DNA of 47,560 bases from Gp13-AA77 sp036521995 (GCA_036521995.1 DATDGR010000218.1:1-47560), one strand, 5' to 3'; counted from the first letter of the stretch, positions 33,599 through 43,106 are shown. Made by a program: numbers and translations. Notes: a model not told the origin generated them from the letters alone.

Positions 33599-34426
33599 TC
33601 ACCCGGCGGTTTCAGCTTGGAGATTGATCCACTCAAGAATGGCGGGGGGTGTCGGCGCCTGCCACGGGAAGGAGCGAGCGGTCATTCGGGTGTCCTGCGC
33701 CAGCCTGACCACCGCGCCGACAATGAGAATGTTGGGGGTGGGCATGGCTGGAATGTCGCCCAACCTCTCAACTGTGGTCCGGTGGGTGCGGCTCGCGCCC
33801 GTGGAGGCCGCGGAGACGAGCAGGCAAGGCGTCTCTCGCCCGACCCCTGCGGCCACCAGGCGGTCCTGGAGCCGGCTGTAGTCCGGGCCCGGCATGTACA
33901 CCACGAGGGTCGCGGTGGTCAGGCCTTCGTTTTCAGAGTTCAACGCGGACCACTCCCGTTGGGCGTCTTGGACCTTGCCCGCACCGGGGTGGCCGGTGAG
34001 GAAGAGCACCTTGGACGCGACGCGCCGATGCGTGAGAGAAATGCCAGCCGAGGCCGAGGCCGCCGAGGCCGCGCTTACGCCCGGGACGATTTCGAATTCC
34101 ACTTCCGCCTCGCGCAAAGCCTCAACCTCCTCTCCGAGGCGTGCAAACACTGCCGGATCGCCTCCTTTCAGTCTCACGACTGCCAATCCTTGCCGCGCGC
34201 CGGCGATCATGCGCGCATGGATTTGCTCCTGGCTCACCGACTTGCGCCCGCAGCGCTTTCCTACGTTCGCAACCTCGGCGCCCGGCGGCGCGAGGTTCAA
34301 GATAGCAGACGGCACGAGATCGTCATGCAGCACCAGCTCGGCTTCACGCAGGATTCGCAGCGCCTTGATCGTCAGCAGCTCCGGATCACCCGGCCCCGCG
34401 CCCACCAGATAGACCTTTCCGTTCAT
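33599..34426 (-). CDS. cobA: Uroporphyrinogen-III C-methyltransferase (siroheme synthesis)
   Basis: SUMT transfers two methyl groups from S-adenosylmethionine to uroporphyrinogen III, giving precorrin-2, the first siroheme-specific step. The opening VYLVGAGPGDPELLTIKAL is the family signature; LVLHDDLV, RLKGGDPAVFARLGEE and EIVPGVSAASA are the other standard blocks. At 275 residues it is a stand-alone enzyme (not fused to HemD or CysG-N). Its start overlaps the stop of the upstream gene by four bases (ATGA), so translation is coupled. It is the last gene of the sulfite-reductase operon and supplies the siroheme that the reductase needs. No cobalamin genes are nearby, which favours siroheme as the product. 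Confidence 0.92.
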   Translation of the reverse strand: MNGKVYLVGAGPGDPELLTIKALRILREAELVLHDDLVPSAILNLAPPGAEVANVGKRCGRKSVSQEQIHARMIAGARQGLAVVRLKGGDPAVFARLGEEVEALREAEVEFEIVPGVSAASAASASAGISLTHRRVASKVLFLTGHPGAGKVQDAQREWSALNSENEGLTTATLVVYMPGPDYSRLQDRLVAAGVGRETPCLLVSAASTGASRTHRTTVERLGDIPAMPTPNILIVGAVVRLAQDTRMTARSFPWQAPTPPAILEWINLQAETAG

Positions 34427-35115
34427 TGCGCATCCTCTCTTTCAGAGTGGGCTTCCTCAGCGGCTCCTCCGGAGCGGTTCTGTCTTCCGCTGTACTCCTC
34501 GAAGCTGGAGCGGCTGGCCATCGAGTGAAGACGCTGCTTTCGCATCTCGGGATCGATCGGCTGCTGGAAGAGCCGCTGACGCTCGCGGCCCAATTCCTCA
34601 ATCCACTCCTGGTAGACGGGGCCGAATTCCTGCTCCAGTTCGCGTCTCAAGCGCTGCGCCAGCGCCGGACTCTTGCCGTCGGTCGAGATGGCAATCTGCA
34701 GCGCCCCGCGCCGGACGACTGCCGGGTAATAGAAGTCGCAGTGCGGCGGGTCATCGACCACGTTGCAGAGCACGCCGCGCTTCTGCGCCTCCCGGAAAAC
34801 CAGTTCGTTCAGCTCGCGGGACGACGTGGCGACGACCACCAGGAAAACGCCCTCGGCGAGATCCGAAGGCCTGAACTGGCGCGCGTGCCAGCGGATTCTG
34901 CCCGCTCCCGCCCAGGCCTGCACCGCTTCGGCGGCCTGCGGCGCCACCACTTCGATCTTCGCGCCGCTCGCTAGCAGTCCCTCGATCTTGGACTGCGCCA
35001 CCTCGCCCGCTCCGACCACCAGACAAGCGCGTCCGGTAAGCTTGAGGAAGACGGGAAACAAGCTCGGGGGTTCGGGCTGTTTGCCAGCGCTGAATCCTGA
35101 ATCGCCCGGTTTCAC
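34423..35115 (-). CDS. Precorrin-2 dehydrogenase / sirohydrochlorin ferrochelatase (Met8/CysG-N type)
   Basis: A 230-residue NAD-dependent enzyme that oxidises precorrin-2 to sirohydrochlorin and probably inserts iron. The Rossmann motif is CLVVGAGEVAQSKIEGLLAS (about 31-50); ATSSRELNELVF and CNVVDDPPHCDFYYPAVVRR are typical, the latter containing the catalytic Asp region of Met8-type enzymes; ISTDGKSPALAQRLRRELE follows. The last 50 residues (QQPIDPEMRKQRLHSMA onward) are hydrophilic and poorly conserved. GTG start with GAGGAG about nine bases upstream. The gene sits between APS reductase (17 bases) and SUMT (four-base overlap) and completes the siroheme branch. Confidence 0.88.
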   Translation of the reverse strand: MKPGDSGFSAGKQPEPPSLFPVFLKLTGRACLVVGAGEVAQSKIEGLLASGAKIEVVAPQAAEAVQAWAGAGRIRWHARQFRPSDLAEGVFLVVVATSSRELNELVFREAQKRGVLCNVVDDPPHCDFYYPAVVRRGALQIAISTDGKSPALAQRLRRELEQEFGPVYQEWIEELGRERQRLFQQPIDPEMRKQRLHSMASRSSFEEYSGRQNRSGGAAEEAHSEREDAQ

Positions 35116-35132
35116 TGAATCAACTCCTCACT

Positions 35133-35918
35133 TCAATCCGTGGTATGCAAGCCGCACTCTGTCTTCTCGAATCCAGCCCAGCGTCCGGCGCGCGGGTTCT
35201 CTCCGATCCGTACTGGGCGTGTGCAGTGCGTGCATCCGATGCTCGGATAGCTCAGGTCGTGCAGCGGGTTATAGGGGACGTGATTCGCCCGGATGTAGTC
35301 CCAAACCCGATCCGAGGTCCAATCCGCCAGTGGGTTGAGCTTCACCAGCTCGAACCTGCGGTCCCATTCGATCTTGGGCGTGCCGGCCCTGGCCGCCGTC
35401 TGATCGCGCCGGACGGCCGCCACCCAGGCCGTCAGCTCGCTGAGCTTTCGCTTCAAAGGCTCCACTTTGCGCAGCTTGCAGCAGCGGTCCGGATCACGCG
35501 CCCAGAGCGCCTCGCCGTGGGAGCGGCTTTGCCCTACCGGCGTGAGTGCTGGACGGCATCGTTCCACCTGGATGCGATAGCGGTGCTCTACCTTCTCAAT
35601 CAGCTCGTAGGTTTCGGGGAAGAAAAAGCCGGTATCAAGCGTGAACACGCGGAAGCCGCTTCGAACGCGAGAGGCCAGGTCGATCAGGGCCATGCCCTCG
35701 GCTCCGAAGCCGGAGGCAATGGCAATGTTTGGGCTGAACTGATCGAATCCCCATTCGAGCACTTGCTCGGCACTCCAACGTTCTGTCTCGGCGTGCAGGA
35801 GTTCGATCTCTGAGCTTGCAGTTTCCGGCCCGTAATCTCCTGAGAGGCGGCTAGAAGGGAGCCTCGCCGGGCGCGGTTGGGTCAGGCGTTCGTGCAGTGG
35901 GATTTCAAAGCAGCTCAT
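35133..35918 (-). CDS. cysH: Adenylyl-sulfate (APS) reductase, CysH type
   Basis: Reduces adenylyl sulfate to sulfite with thioredoxin as donor. The 261-residue protein has the PP-loop region IAIASGFGAEGMALIDL (about 66-82), TLDTGFFFPETY (about 93-104), and WVAAVRRDQTAAR. Cysteines C146-C147 and C229, C232 (GCTHCTRP) are the four [4Fe-4S] ligands that mark APS reductases and are absent from PAPS reductases; C255 in TECGLH is the catalytic Cys. The iron-sulfur pattern therefore points to APS, not PAPS, as substrate. The gene starts six bases after the sulfite reductase stop. No ATP sulfurylase (sat or cysDN) lies in this operon. Confidence 0.93.
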   Translation of the reverse strand: MSCFEIPLHERLTQPRPARLPSSRLSGDYGPETASSEIELLHAETERWSAEQVLEWGFDQFSPNIAIASGFGAEGMALIDLASRVRSGFRVFTLDTGFFFPETYELIEKVEHRYRIQVERCRPALTPVGQSRSHGEALWARDPDRCCKLRKVEPLKRKLSELTAWVAAVRRDQTAARAGTPKIEWDRRFELVKLNPLADWTSDRVWDYIRANHVPYNPLHDLSYPSIGCTHCTRPVRIGENPRAGRWAGFEKTECGLHTTD

Positions 35919-35924
35919 AAGGCT

Positions 35925-37706
35925 TTATCCCTCCACACCGTGCGGCACGCGGCCCGGAGATGGGTCCCGCGCCACCAGGGCCACTTCCTCGCCTGCCAGC
36001 AGGGTTCGCAATTCGGTGTCGCTGTGCCGTGCGAAGAACTGCCGCAGATTCTCGCCCGGCAAGCGCGCGCAGTGATACCCCTTCAGCAGCCGCTCCAGGG
36101 CGTCAGGAACCTCCCGCGCCGGGCACCGGTACCCGATGGGCCGTGCCAAAGACTGGTGCAATCCTACGGCCCCGCCGACGCTGAAGTAGTAGGCATCCGC
36201 GAGGACGCCGTCCACCTTCACCTTCTTGCCTTCAAGACCCACGTCCGCGATCCAGTGCTGCCCGCAGCCATTCGGACACCCGGTCACGTTCAGCTTCAGA
36301 TGCTGATCGAATCCCGGCAGGCGTTCCTCCATCTCCTCCACCAACCAGCGCGCAAACCCCTTGGTTTCCGTGATGGCCAGTTTGCAGAACTCGGTTCCGG
36401 TGCAGGCCATCACGCCGCGCCAGAACGGCGACCCGCCCGTGCGCAGGCCCTCGGCTTCCAGAGCCTGGGCGAGAGCGCCGGCCCGGTTCTCCGGCACGTC
36501 CACCACCACCAGGTTCTGCATGTTGGTGGTGCGCACTTGACCGCTTCCGTAACGCTCGGCCAGCTCCGCGGCGGCGCGCAGTTGACGCGGCGTGATCCTG
36601 CCCCTCAGCACGGCCACGCCCACATAGGAGAGCCCGGGTTGCTTCTGCGGGTGGATCCCCACATGGTCGCGATAAACGTCGGCGGGTGCGGGCCCGGGTA
36701 CCCCGGGATCGAGTTTGAAGCGGAGGCGCCGCTCCAGCTCCTGCTGGAAGCTCTGCGCCGTCCAGTGATGGCGCATGAACAGAAACTTGAGCCGGGCGCG
36801 ATCGCGGTTCTCCCGCAGGCACTCCGCATCCCGGAAGATCTCAGCCACTCCCCGCACCACCGGCAGCGCCTGGTCCCAACGCACGAAGGCGTTGAGGGGC
36901 AAGGCGAAATGCGGCTCGGTGGAAAGGCCGCCACCCACGCGCAGGCTGAAACCGGTCTCGCGGCGCCCGTTCACGGTGCGATGGATGGCCGTGAGGCCGA
37001 CATCATTGATCTCAGGAAAGGAGCACCACACTTTGCAGCCTGTGATTGACATCTTGAGCTTTCGGGGCAGGTTGTAAAAATCCGCGTTGCCCGCAAAAAG
37101 GTCGTTGGCCTGGATCACCAGCGGCGAGGCGTCGCAGATCTCGTCGGCGTCGTAGCCGGCCAGCGGGCAACCGGTGATGTTGCGAGTGTCGTCGCCACAG
37201 GAGCCCATGGTGGTAAGACCGGCGCTCCATAGGGTATCGAGCGTCTGCGCCAGGCCCTCGATCGTGACCCAGTGAAGCTGGACGTTTTGTCTTACGGTGA
37301 TGTCGGCCACGCCGCGCGCGTGACGCTCGGCCACGTCTGCGATGGCGCGGAGCTGATGCGAGCCGAGCAACCCGCCGGGAATTCGAATCCGCACCATGAA
37401 GTAGGGCACCGAAAGGCCCTGGCCGCCCTTGCCGCCGAGCGCTCCGGCCCCATCGCCCTGGGTATAAACTCCCCACCAGCGAAAGTAGGTGGCAAGCCAA
37501 TCAGCCGGGACAGATTCGTATCCTTCCCGAGCAAATCGCCGGATCTCGTCCAGGCACTCCCAGGGATTCTTCTCGCGCTTCAGGCGTTCGGCCCGCTGGG
37601 CTCTTGTCTCCTTGGGCATTTCCTTCGGTGTCCCTTCCGGAGCCCCGGTAAGGGGCGCCCTCGCCGTGGCCGTTGCCGATTCGCCTGCCGTTCCCTGTCC
37701 TGTCAT
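35925..37706 (-). CDS. sir: Ferredoxin-type assimilatory sulfite (or nitrite) reductase
   Basis: A siroheme and [4Fe-4S] enzyme reducing sulfite to sulfide (or nitrite to ammonia) with six electrons. The cofactor cysteines are in ACTGTEFCKLAITETK (about 433-448; C-x5-C) and NVTGCPNGCGQHW (about 475-487; C-x3-C). Two homologous halves are visible, with HARGVADITVRQNVQLHW in the first. Family assignment is nitrite/sulfite reductase (NirA type); sulfite is favoured because the next gene makes sulfite and the last two make siroheme. I chose ATG 37706; a GTG six bases upstream is possible. A terminator-like hairpin ends only about 18 bases before the start, so expression may be attenuated. Confidence 0.92.
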   Translation of the reverse strand: MTGQGTAGESATATARAPLTGAPEGTPKEMPKETRAQRAERLKREKNPWECLDEIRRFAREGYESVPADWLATYFRWWGVYTQGDGAGALGGKGGQGLSVPYFMVRIRIPGGLLGSHQLRAIADVAERHARGVADITVRQNVQLHWVTIEGLAQTLDTLWSAGLTTMGSCGDDTRNITGCPLAGYDADEICDASPLVIQANDLFAGNADFYNLPRKLKMSITGCKVWCSFPEINDVGLTAIHRTVNGRRETGFSLRVGGGLSTEPHFALPLNAFVRWDQALPVVRGVAEIFRDAECLRENRDRARLKFLFMRHHWTAQSFQQELERRLRFKLDPGVPGPAPADVYRDHVGIHPQKQPGLSYVGVAVLRGRITPRQLRAAAELAERYGSGQVRTTNMQNLVVVDVPENRAGALAQALEAEGLRTGGSPFWRGVMACTGTEFCKLAITETKGFARWLVEEMEERLPGFDQHLKLNVTGCPNGCGQHWIADVGLEGKKVKVDGVLADAYYFSVGGAVGLHQSLARPIGYRCPAREVPDALERLLKGYHCARLPGENLRQFFARHSDTELRTLLAGEEVALVARDPSPGRVPHGVEG

Positions 37707-37723
37707 GATCACCGCCCAAAAAC

Positions 37724-37839
37724 AAAAAAGCCCACGCCCCAGAAACTGCTTCTGGCACGTGGGCCGGTCACTCAGGCTTGATTTCCGCTAAACTCTAAAT
37801 TATGAGTGCGTTAAGCTAAGAGATCCCCGCTGCCAGAAG
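37724..37839 (-). promoter_or_regulatory. Candidate transcription attenuator in the sulfite reductase leader
   Basis: Read on the minus strand, a stem (CCCACG...CGTGGG plus inner CCAGAA...TTCTGG, outer pairs at 37730-37736 / 37758-37764 and inner pairs at 37739-37744 / 37750-37755) is followed by six T (37729-37724): an intrinsic-terminator layout that ends about 18 bases before the sir ATG. Upstream, CTTCTGGCA (37839-37831) is perfectly complementary to TGCCAGAAG (37757-37749), which contains one side of the terminator's inner stem, so the two pairings exclude each other. A -10-like CATAAT lies at 37804-37799; a promoter there would start downstream of the antiterminator arm, so the real promoter must be further upstream if the model holds. 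Confidence 0.5.
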
Positions 37840-38191
37840 ATGGGCAACACATGCGACAACAACAACAGGCGCAGCAGCCGCATTCCTTCTGGCGTCGAAG
37901 AATCAAAACGTAGCCTCGTCAGCCGCCCAAGCCTAACCTGGTTCGGGCAGCCACTAACTGTTCATGATCCCGTACTGCGAAGGGTTCGTCAAATAAAAAC
38001 AACTTCTGAGAGGTATCAGCGTTATTTCTCGATGGCCAGGCGGGCCGAAGGCTTGTTGAACCGCAGACCCGTGGCGCACTCCTTCCTATCGAAGTAAACT
38101 TATCTGGTCTGAGAGCACGGGCGTCCGACTTTTTTCCGCAACCTCGAGTGAGGCTGCCCATGCGGAGCCCACCCCTGGGAGGAGAGACAGT
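37840..38191. other. Intergenic region, no gene supported
   Basis: About 350 bases between the sulfite reductase leader and the ADOP permease. A plus-strand frame from ATG 37840 to 38097 (85 codons) has no ribosome site, is basic and low in hydrophobic structure, and runs through the likely promoter region of the minus-strand operon, so I do not call it a gene. A GGGAGGAGAG ribosome site for the permease is at about 38178. Confidence 0.4.
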
Positions 38192-40633
38192 ATGCAGCCG
38201 TTACTACAGGATTTCCGCTACGCACTGCGCACGCTGGGCAGCAACGCCGGCTTGACCATCGTCATCGTCCTTTCGTTGGCCATCGGCATCGGTGCCAACA
38301 GCGCCATCTTCAGCGTGGTGGACGCCCTGCTGCTGCGGCCGCTGCCGTACCCCGAGCCCGAGCGGCTGGCCGCCGTCTGGCTGCATTCTCCCGGCATCGG
38401 TATCTTTCGCGACTGGCCCTCGCCCGGCCAGTACATTGACATCCAGAACGAAAACCATTCCTTCGAAGAGATGGCCATCGCGCATTTGACGGCATGGACG
38501 CTGACCGGCCGCGACCAGCCGGAGCTGGTCACCGGCATGCAGACCTCTTCCACCCTGCTGGATATGCTCGGCGCCAAACCGCTGCTCGGGCGACTGCTGC
38601 TTCCCGAAGAGGACAAACCCGGCAAACCCCAGGTGGCCATTCTCAGTTACAGACTGTGGCGGCGCCTGTTTACCTCCGATCCGCATATCGTCGGTAAGAG
38701 CATCACGCTCGACGGAAAGCCATATAGTGTGGCCGGCGTGCTCGGTCCGGATTTCTCGATCAACTCGGAGGTGATGCCCGCCGAAGGGCCCATGGACAAG
38801 ACGGATGTGTTTCTGCCATTGCCATTGGGGGCCGATGCTGTACAACGGCGCGGCGACGAGAACTACAACCTGATGGTGCGGCTGAAGCGCGGCGTTACCG
38901 TGCCCCAAGCGCAGGCGGATATCGACGTCATCGCCCGCCGCATTCGGGAGAAGGACAAACGCGACCGCACTTTCGGGATGACCGTAGTCGCCCTGCAAGA
39001 CCAGGTGGTGGGCGACGTCCGTCGTGCCTTGCTGGTGCTGCTCGGATCGGTGGGACTCGTTCTGCTGATTGCCTGCTTCAACGTCGCCAACCTGCTGCTC
39101 ACGCGCGCGGCCGGGCGCGAGAAGGAGATTGCCATCCGCACCGCCTTGGGCGCGAGCGGGCCGCGGATCGTCCGGCAGTTGCTGACCGAGAGTATTCTGC
39201 TGGGGGTGATGGGCGGCGCCGCCGGGTTGGTAATTGCCAAGTGGGCTCTCTACATGGTGCGCACCCTCAATCCGGGGAATATTCCCAGGCTGGAGGACAT
39301 CGCGATCAACGGCGCCGTTCTGGCCTTCACGCTCGGAATCTCGGTTGGGACCGGCGTCCTGTTTGGCCTGGCCCCGGCGTGGCGCGCCCTGAGGATCGAT
39401 CTAAACACGTCGCTCAAGTCGGGCGGGCGCAGCGGGCAGAGCGACGGCGGCCTGAACTTCGGGCGGAACCGGCTGCGCGGGCTTCTGGTCGTCTCCGAAC
39501 TGGGGCTCTCCCTCATGCTGCTCGTCGGAGCCGGGCTCCTCATCCGGAGCTTCGTGAGCCTCCAGAGCGTCCCGCCGGGATTCACCACCGACCATGTTCT
39601 TTCCATGCAAGTTGCGCCCAGCGGCCCGAATTATCAGCACGACCAGGCGGTGGTCGAGTTCTACAAGGAAATCGGCGATCGCATCACCCGCCTGCCCGGC
39701 GTGAAGACCGAAGGCCTGGTCTCCACCCTGCCTCTGACCGGAGCCGTGGGATGGGGCGGGATCCACGTGGAAGGCTATGCGCCGCCTCCCGGACAGGAAC
39801 TGCAGGTGGACCTCCGCAGCGCCAGCACCGGTTACTTCCGCGCCATGGGTATCCCTCTCTTGAAAGGCCGGTTTTTCTCCGAGAATGACACGAGCGACAG
39901 CCAGCAGGTGGCGATCATCGATGAAAAGTTCGCCCGGCGCTTCTGGCCGCACGACGATCCCATTGGAAAACATCTTTGGTGGGATCCTAAGAAGCCCATG
40001 ACCATTGCCGGCGTGGTGGGGGTGGTGAAGCAGTACGGACTCGACAACGAAGGCAAGATCGCGGTCTACTTCCCCCATCGGCAAAAGCCCTGGTCCGGCA
40101 TGTACCTGGTGGCGCGTACGTCTTCGGACCCGGCGGTGCTCACCGGAGCAGTCACGCGCGAGATTCGCGCGGTCGACCCGAGCGTCGTGGTCTACGATGT
40201 TCGCACCATGCGGGACCGGCTGTACGATTCGTTGGCCCGCCAGCGGTTCGCCACCACCATGCTGGGTGCGTTCGCGGCCTTTGCTCTGCTGCTGGCGGCG
40301 GTAGGGGTATACGGCGTCATGTCCTACCTGGTGTCTCAGGGCACGCACGATATCGGCGTGCGGCTCGCTTTGGGCGCGCGGCCGGGCAACATCCTCGGCC
40401 TGGTGGTCCGGCAAGGAATGTCACTGGCGGCCATCGGTATCGCAGGGGGTTTGATCGGTGCGCTGGCTCTGACCCGCGTGATGGCGAGTCTGCTGTTCGG
40501 CGTGACTGCCACCGACGCCGCGACCTTCAGCGCCGTAGCCGTGATCCTGGCGGCGGTGGCGTTGGCCGCAACCGTGATTCCGGCGCGCCGCGCTACCGGC
40601 GTTGATCCGATGGTGGCGCTACGGGAGGAATAG
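38192..40633 (+). CDS. ADOP-type orphan ABC permease (MacB/FtsX-like, 813 residues)
   Basis: A large inner-membrane permease of the acidobacterial duplicated orphan permease kind. It begins with DFRYALRTLGSNAGLTIVIV followed by SLAIGIGANSAIFSVVDALLL, the usual MacB-type first helix. A periplasmic MacB_PCD-like domain spans about 55-270, an FtsX domain with three helices about 280-400 (REKEIAIRTALGASG), then a second copy after a periplasmic domain, about 690-800 (GTHDIGVRLALGARPGNILGL). The end PARRATGVDPMVALREE is typical. No ATPase gene is adjacent, which is why the family is called orphan. Function is unknown; related MacB proteins drive mechanotransmission for efflux. GGGAGGAGAG lies eight bases before ATG. 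A winged-helix gene lies downstream on the other strand. Confidence 0.88.
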   Translation: MQPLLQDFRYALRTLGSNAGLTIVIVLSLAIGIGANSAIFSVVDALLLRPLPYPEPERLAAVWLHSPGIGIFRDWPSPGQYIDIQNENHSFEEMAIAHLTAWTLTGRDQPELVTGMQTSSTLLDMLGAKPLLGRLLLPEEDKPGKPQVAILSYRLWRRLFTSDPHIVGKSITLDGKPYSVAGVLGPDFSINSEVMPAEGPMDKTDVFLPLPLGADAVQRRGDENYNLMVRLKRGVTVPQAQADIDVIARRIREKDKRDRTFGMTVVALQDQVVGDVRRALLVLLGSVGLVLLIACFNVANLLLTRAAGREKEIAIRTALGASGPRIVRQLLTESILLGVMGGAAGLVIAKWALYMVRTLNPGNIPRLEDIAINGAVLAFTLGISVGTGVLFGLAPAWRALRIDLNTSLKSGGRSGQSDGGLNFGRNRLRGLLVVSELGLSLMLLVGAGLLIRSFVSLQSVPPGFTTDHVLSMQVAPSGPNYQHDQAVVEFYKEIGDRITRLPGVKTEGLVSTLPLTGAVGWGGIHVEGYAPPPGQELQVDLRSASTGYFRAMGIPLLKGRFFSENDTSDSQQVAIIDEKFARRFWPHDDPIGKHLWWDPKKPMTIAGVVGVVKQYGLDNEGKIAVYFPHRQKPWSGMYLVARTSSDPAVLTGAVTREIRAVDPSVVVYDVRTMRDRLYDSLARQRFATTMLGAFAAFALLLAAVGVYGVMSYLVSQGTHDIGVRLALGARPGNILGLVVRQGMSLAAIGIAGGLIGALALTRVMASLLFGVTATDAATFSAVAVILAAVALAATVIPARRATGVDPMVALREE

Positions 40634-40778
40634 CAGGGGCAGGCTGGCGCTGACCTTCTGAGGTCTCTGCGTCTCTCGGCGCTGGGCCCCAGAACTCGCG
40701 CGCTCAATTGAGGGCGGGGAAATGCGATTGTCAACGGGGAAGACCGCAGCCCAAGGGTCTGATGCGCTACCTCGCTGG

Positions 40779-42883
40779 TCAGGATTCTTCCCAATCGGGG
40801 GCGTAAATCTCATCAATGCCGGCGTCGCGCAGCGTCAAAGGCGAATCATCGGGCGCGAGGCCTGTCCAAGCTCCCCATCTTCCCAGCCCTAGTCGCCCGA
40901 CCTCTTGAAGGCTAACCACCTGCTCTACCTTATGGTCGCTGATTCGCACGCGCTTGATCGATCCGGGATACTTATACCAGGCATCGTCAAAGTAAATGTA
41001 TTTCCCGTCGTGTGACCAGTAGTGCCAATCGGACGGCTCCTGAGCGAGTTCGGCCCACTTCCCAGTGGTAAAGTCGAAGAGCACAAGCGTCTGGTAGCCG
41101 GACGTGTCGGCAACGACGTAGCCTCCGCTAGGCGACCATCTCGGGTTGAAAAACCCCTCTGAACCGGGCATCAAGGACGTCTGATTGGTCGCCAGGTCAA
41201 CACGCTCAATTCCCACCCAATACGCGCAAAGATGAGCGACTTCCCGTCGGGAGACCAGTTAACATCACTGTCCTCGCCCCAAAAGGCCGCCTCGTTGTCG
41301 CCCCCGACTTGTTGTGGGTGGCCGCCACCCGCCGGCATGACATAGACCCTTTGGTTTCCCGCCGGGACTCTCAGCTTGAAAAGCAATGCGGCTCCCGTCC
41401 GGTGACCAGCGAGGATTATTGGCGTACATCCCCGGAGGAGTAATCCTGAGCCGGTCGGTCCCGTCGAGCCTGCTTTGCCAGAGCGCCCCTCAGGAGTGCT
41501 GGCATAGACCACCCATTGTCCGTCCCTGGAGAAGCTTATTCCTTCGGCCGATATGCCGGAAAGGTAGGGCTGGAACTCGCGTGACTCGAGATCATATTTT
41601 ACCAGTTCCACCCGCCGGTCAGAGCCTATGGCAAAGAGTTTCTTGCCATCCCGGCTGGGTGCTACGTCGAGAAAGCTCAGCGGTCCGGCAGTTAGCTGTT
41701 CGGGTTCGGGCGAACACCTGCGGAATAATGTTCCTTTCTCACATCGCGCCCACAAGTCGCCCCGGTTCTGACCGGAGCGGAAAACGTAGTACCTGCCGTC
41801 AGCCGTCCAGTGGCCGCAACACTCAAGCTCCTGGTTTCGTCGGTCCGGTAACACTGGATGCAAATGGGTTCCATCGGGGCGAATCTCCCATAGCGCTCCT
41901 CTCAAGAAGCCTGGGTTGCCGGTGAGCAAAAGCGTGAAGCGTAAAACACGGCCATCGGGCGACCACTGGAGCCAGCTCGGGAAGCCCTCCAGATCAGCAA
42001 ACTTCCTGGGCTCGCTTCCGTCACGCTTTGAGATGTAGAGCCCACGATCGTCCTCGTAAGCGATATGCCGGCCATCCGGCGCCCAGGCTGCATCCGTGCC
42101 GGGCACGTCCCCAACTCGGGTGGGCTCTCCTCCCACCGTGGGCAAGATCCACTGTCGCCCTGAACCCTCCATCAAGAACTCGGAGCAATCGGCCGAGATA
42201 TCGCTCAGCATCGGGGCGACATCATCGCTCAGAGTTGTGACAACAGGAACCGGCTCTCCGCCCAAGGCGGAGACCTGAAGCGGCGGACCCGGTACAAGCG
42301 GCGGATGGTGAAAGTAAACCCGCGCGCCGTCTGTGAGGAGAGGAGAGCCTTTCGGTCGCCCATCCCGCGTGATCTGGGTGAAGTTCAGCACTTTCGGCGG
42401 CGGCAAAAAAGGCCGCAACCGGTATGCCAAGCCCACGGCCAACGCCAGCCCCGCGCAAACCAACACCGCCCATAGACCCCAACGGCTTTCCGTCGTCGGA
42501 CGTTCCTCCATCGGAGCGCACTCTGAGCGGCTATTTCCGGTTTCGAAGCCGGCTTCCGCATTGACCGGCGCAATGAAACGCTACCCACGGCGCGGGAGGG
42601 TCTGCACATAACGGGGCGCTTCCGCGTCGTCATCCGGCGCCTGCCGCAATCTCTTCACCGCCGACTTGATGCTGTGCTCGAACTCAACCACCGTGCCGTT
42701 CGGCCAGAGTTTGGCGCGGATTTCCTCCTGGGTCACCACCTCTTCCGGGCGCTCCAGCAGTAGCTCAAGGACTTGGATGGGCTGCCCTTCCACTTTGACC
42801 TTCGCTCCGTTCTTGCGCAGCTCACCCATGCGCTGATCGAACTCGAAGACTCCGAAACGCACGACTGGTGCGCTTGATTCCAT
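40779..42883 (-). pseudogene. Winged-helix/TM/WD40-like (TolB-type) regulator-like gene, broken
   Basis: Read from ATG 42883 on the minus strand: an OmpR/CadC-type winged-helix domain (VRFGVFEFDQRMGELRKNG, VTQEEIRAKLWPNGTVVEFE, IKSAVKRLRQ), a membrane span (WAVLVCAGLALAVGLAYRL), then a TolB-like beta-propeller with WSPDG repeats. The frame stops at 42581-42583 (TAG) exactly where the family has Tyr in the motif RYVQTLPRRG-Y-RF; the same frame resumes with RFIAPV. Further breaks lie near 41485, 41360 and 41218, where the propeller continues in another frame (the last part is IERVDLATNQTS). One nonsense and about three frameshifts make it a pseudogene, unless the sequence has errors. Intact relatives are common in acidobacteria, often near ADOP-type permeases. 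Confidence 0.8.
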
Positions 42884-43106
42884 GGAAAGTTGCCCCGAAG
42901 CTAGGAACAGTTTACTACCCGAATAGCCCTCAGGCAAGCGTGCGCTTGGATGTGGGCGGTTGTCACCAAAGCCTACAACTGGTTGAACGGACGTGATTTG
43001 ACGTGTCACCCAGGTATCTCCCAGCTTTCACCGCCATTGCATTGATCGGGTCCCCCTGCTGCCCCGAAGGTCGCCCTCAGCACGCAACCGCGTGCGGGAG
43101 GCTGAC

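Noticed and set aside
35877..37049. 390-codon plus-strand frame antisense to sulfite reductase
   Set aside because: No motif, His/Gln-rich composition of a shadow frame; the reductase has its cysteine motifs on the minus strand.
37840..38097. 85-codon plus-strand ORF upstream of the permease
   Set aside because: No ribosome site, no membrane or domain pattern, and it covers the likely upstream control region of the minus-strand operon.
39401..40414. 337-codon minus-strand frame inside the ADOP permease
   Set aside because: Shadow frame; composition typical of antisense reading (His, Arg, Gln rich).
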